DNA from: Corallium rubrum
Taxonomy: Eukaryota; Cnidaria; Anthozoa; Scleralcyonacea; Coralliidae
Length of the DNA: 64,000 bases
Assembly: GCA_964035015.1 (NCBI GenBank)
Contig: OZ036010.1
Span: forward strand, 3,730,104 to 3,794,103
Direction: 5' to 3'
The notes beneath the pieces were generated by a model. It worked only from the letters and a program-made list of their open reading frames with translations. It was not told the origin of the DNA and did no database searches. This document shows positions 63,756 to 64,000 of this stretch, piece after piece (positions within the stretch are counted from its first letter, which is position 1; every line of letters starts with the position of its first letter). A program made the position numbers and the translations under genes.

Positions 63756-64000
63756 CAGCGGCGGATTACCAGTTTCGGGGCCTGTAGGCTAAATAAAATT
63801 CACGGGCCTTTATGACGATATTTTCCAGAAATTTTTTTGAATTTAGAGTCTCGGAAACGCCATTTCTTGCATTCTGAGGAAGTGTACGATACGGCCCTGA
63901 TATTCGTATAACAACTAATCTTAATGAAAAATCCATTCTCTGGAAATTACGGGCCTCTTGCAAGCCCGGGCCTGTAGGCTTCAGCCTACTCAGCCTACTG
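63756..64000. mobile_element. hAT-like element, left end, runs off the window
   Basis: CAGCGGCGGATTACCAG resembles the CAGAGGCGGACTGGCC end at 18969. CGGGCCTGTAGGCT is repeated inside. The right end and target duplication are outside the window. Confidence 0.55.

Overview
This is animal genomic DNA: GT-AG introns, metazoan gene families and a very heavy load of small transposons and tandem repeats. The repeat types (fold-back MITEs, hAT, TA-flanked and TTAA-flanked elements, a Crypton-type tyrosine-recombinase element, SINEs with tRNA-like or 5S-like heads) would suit a marine invertebrate such as a cnidarian. That placement is inference only.

Three conserved host genes can be read exon by exon. 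PSMD14 (the proteasome lid deubiquitinase Rpn11/POH1) is on the minus strand from 16853 down to 213 and runs off the left edge; eight coding exons are visible, including a 13-nt microexon and the JAMM metalloprotease exon. A ZNF706-type small C2H2 zinc-finger gene is on the minus strand (25503-24040), complete at 72 codons. An RCC1-repeat gene that best fits RCC1L/WBSCR16 is on the plus strand; eleven exons run from 31192 to the stop at 44643, and its first exon was not found. A possible first exon (plus strand, about 49091) and a few unassigned ORFs are the only other gene-like signals.

Layout. 0.8-1.9 kb: a ~207-bp satellite. 2.1-9.0 kb: two ~1.9-kb arrays of an 18-bp minisatellite in opposite orientation, with matching outer flanks and TTAA at both ends, forming a fold-back-like structure inside a PSMD14 intron. 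9-18 kb: PSMD14 exons among MITEs and a TA-flanked element. 17.5-20.7 kb: hAT-type MITEs and a decayed non-LTR reverse transcriptase, one MITE having inserted into it. 21.2-22.3 kb: three different TTAA-flanked elements placed end to end. 22.9-23.7 kb: a 20-bp minisatellite. 24-25.5 kb: ZNF706. 26-30.2 kb: nested MITEs. 30.6-44.6 kb: the RCC1L-like gene, with successive introns filled by different tandem arrays (G-rich, pyrimidine, CAGA/CAAA/CGGA, 60-bp satellite). 38-46 kb: more elements with clear target-site duplications, SINEs and a 15-bp CACGTG array. 46.5-57 kb: sparse sequence with TA tracts, hairpin MITEs, a 60-bp satellite block and a pogo-like remnant with a nested SINE. 57.9-61.2 kb: a two-exon tyrosine recombinase gene, broken by one in-frame TGA, between 60-bp inverted repeats. 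61-64 kb: more hairpin MITEs and the start of a hAT-like element.

The host genes are unrelated in function. The dominant theme is inverted-repeat DNA at every scale. The best candidates for something undescribed are the recombinase element with long inverted repeats, the fold-back minisatellite, and a set of MITEs that share termini and loops but carry different, self-complementary arms.
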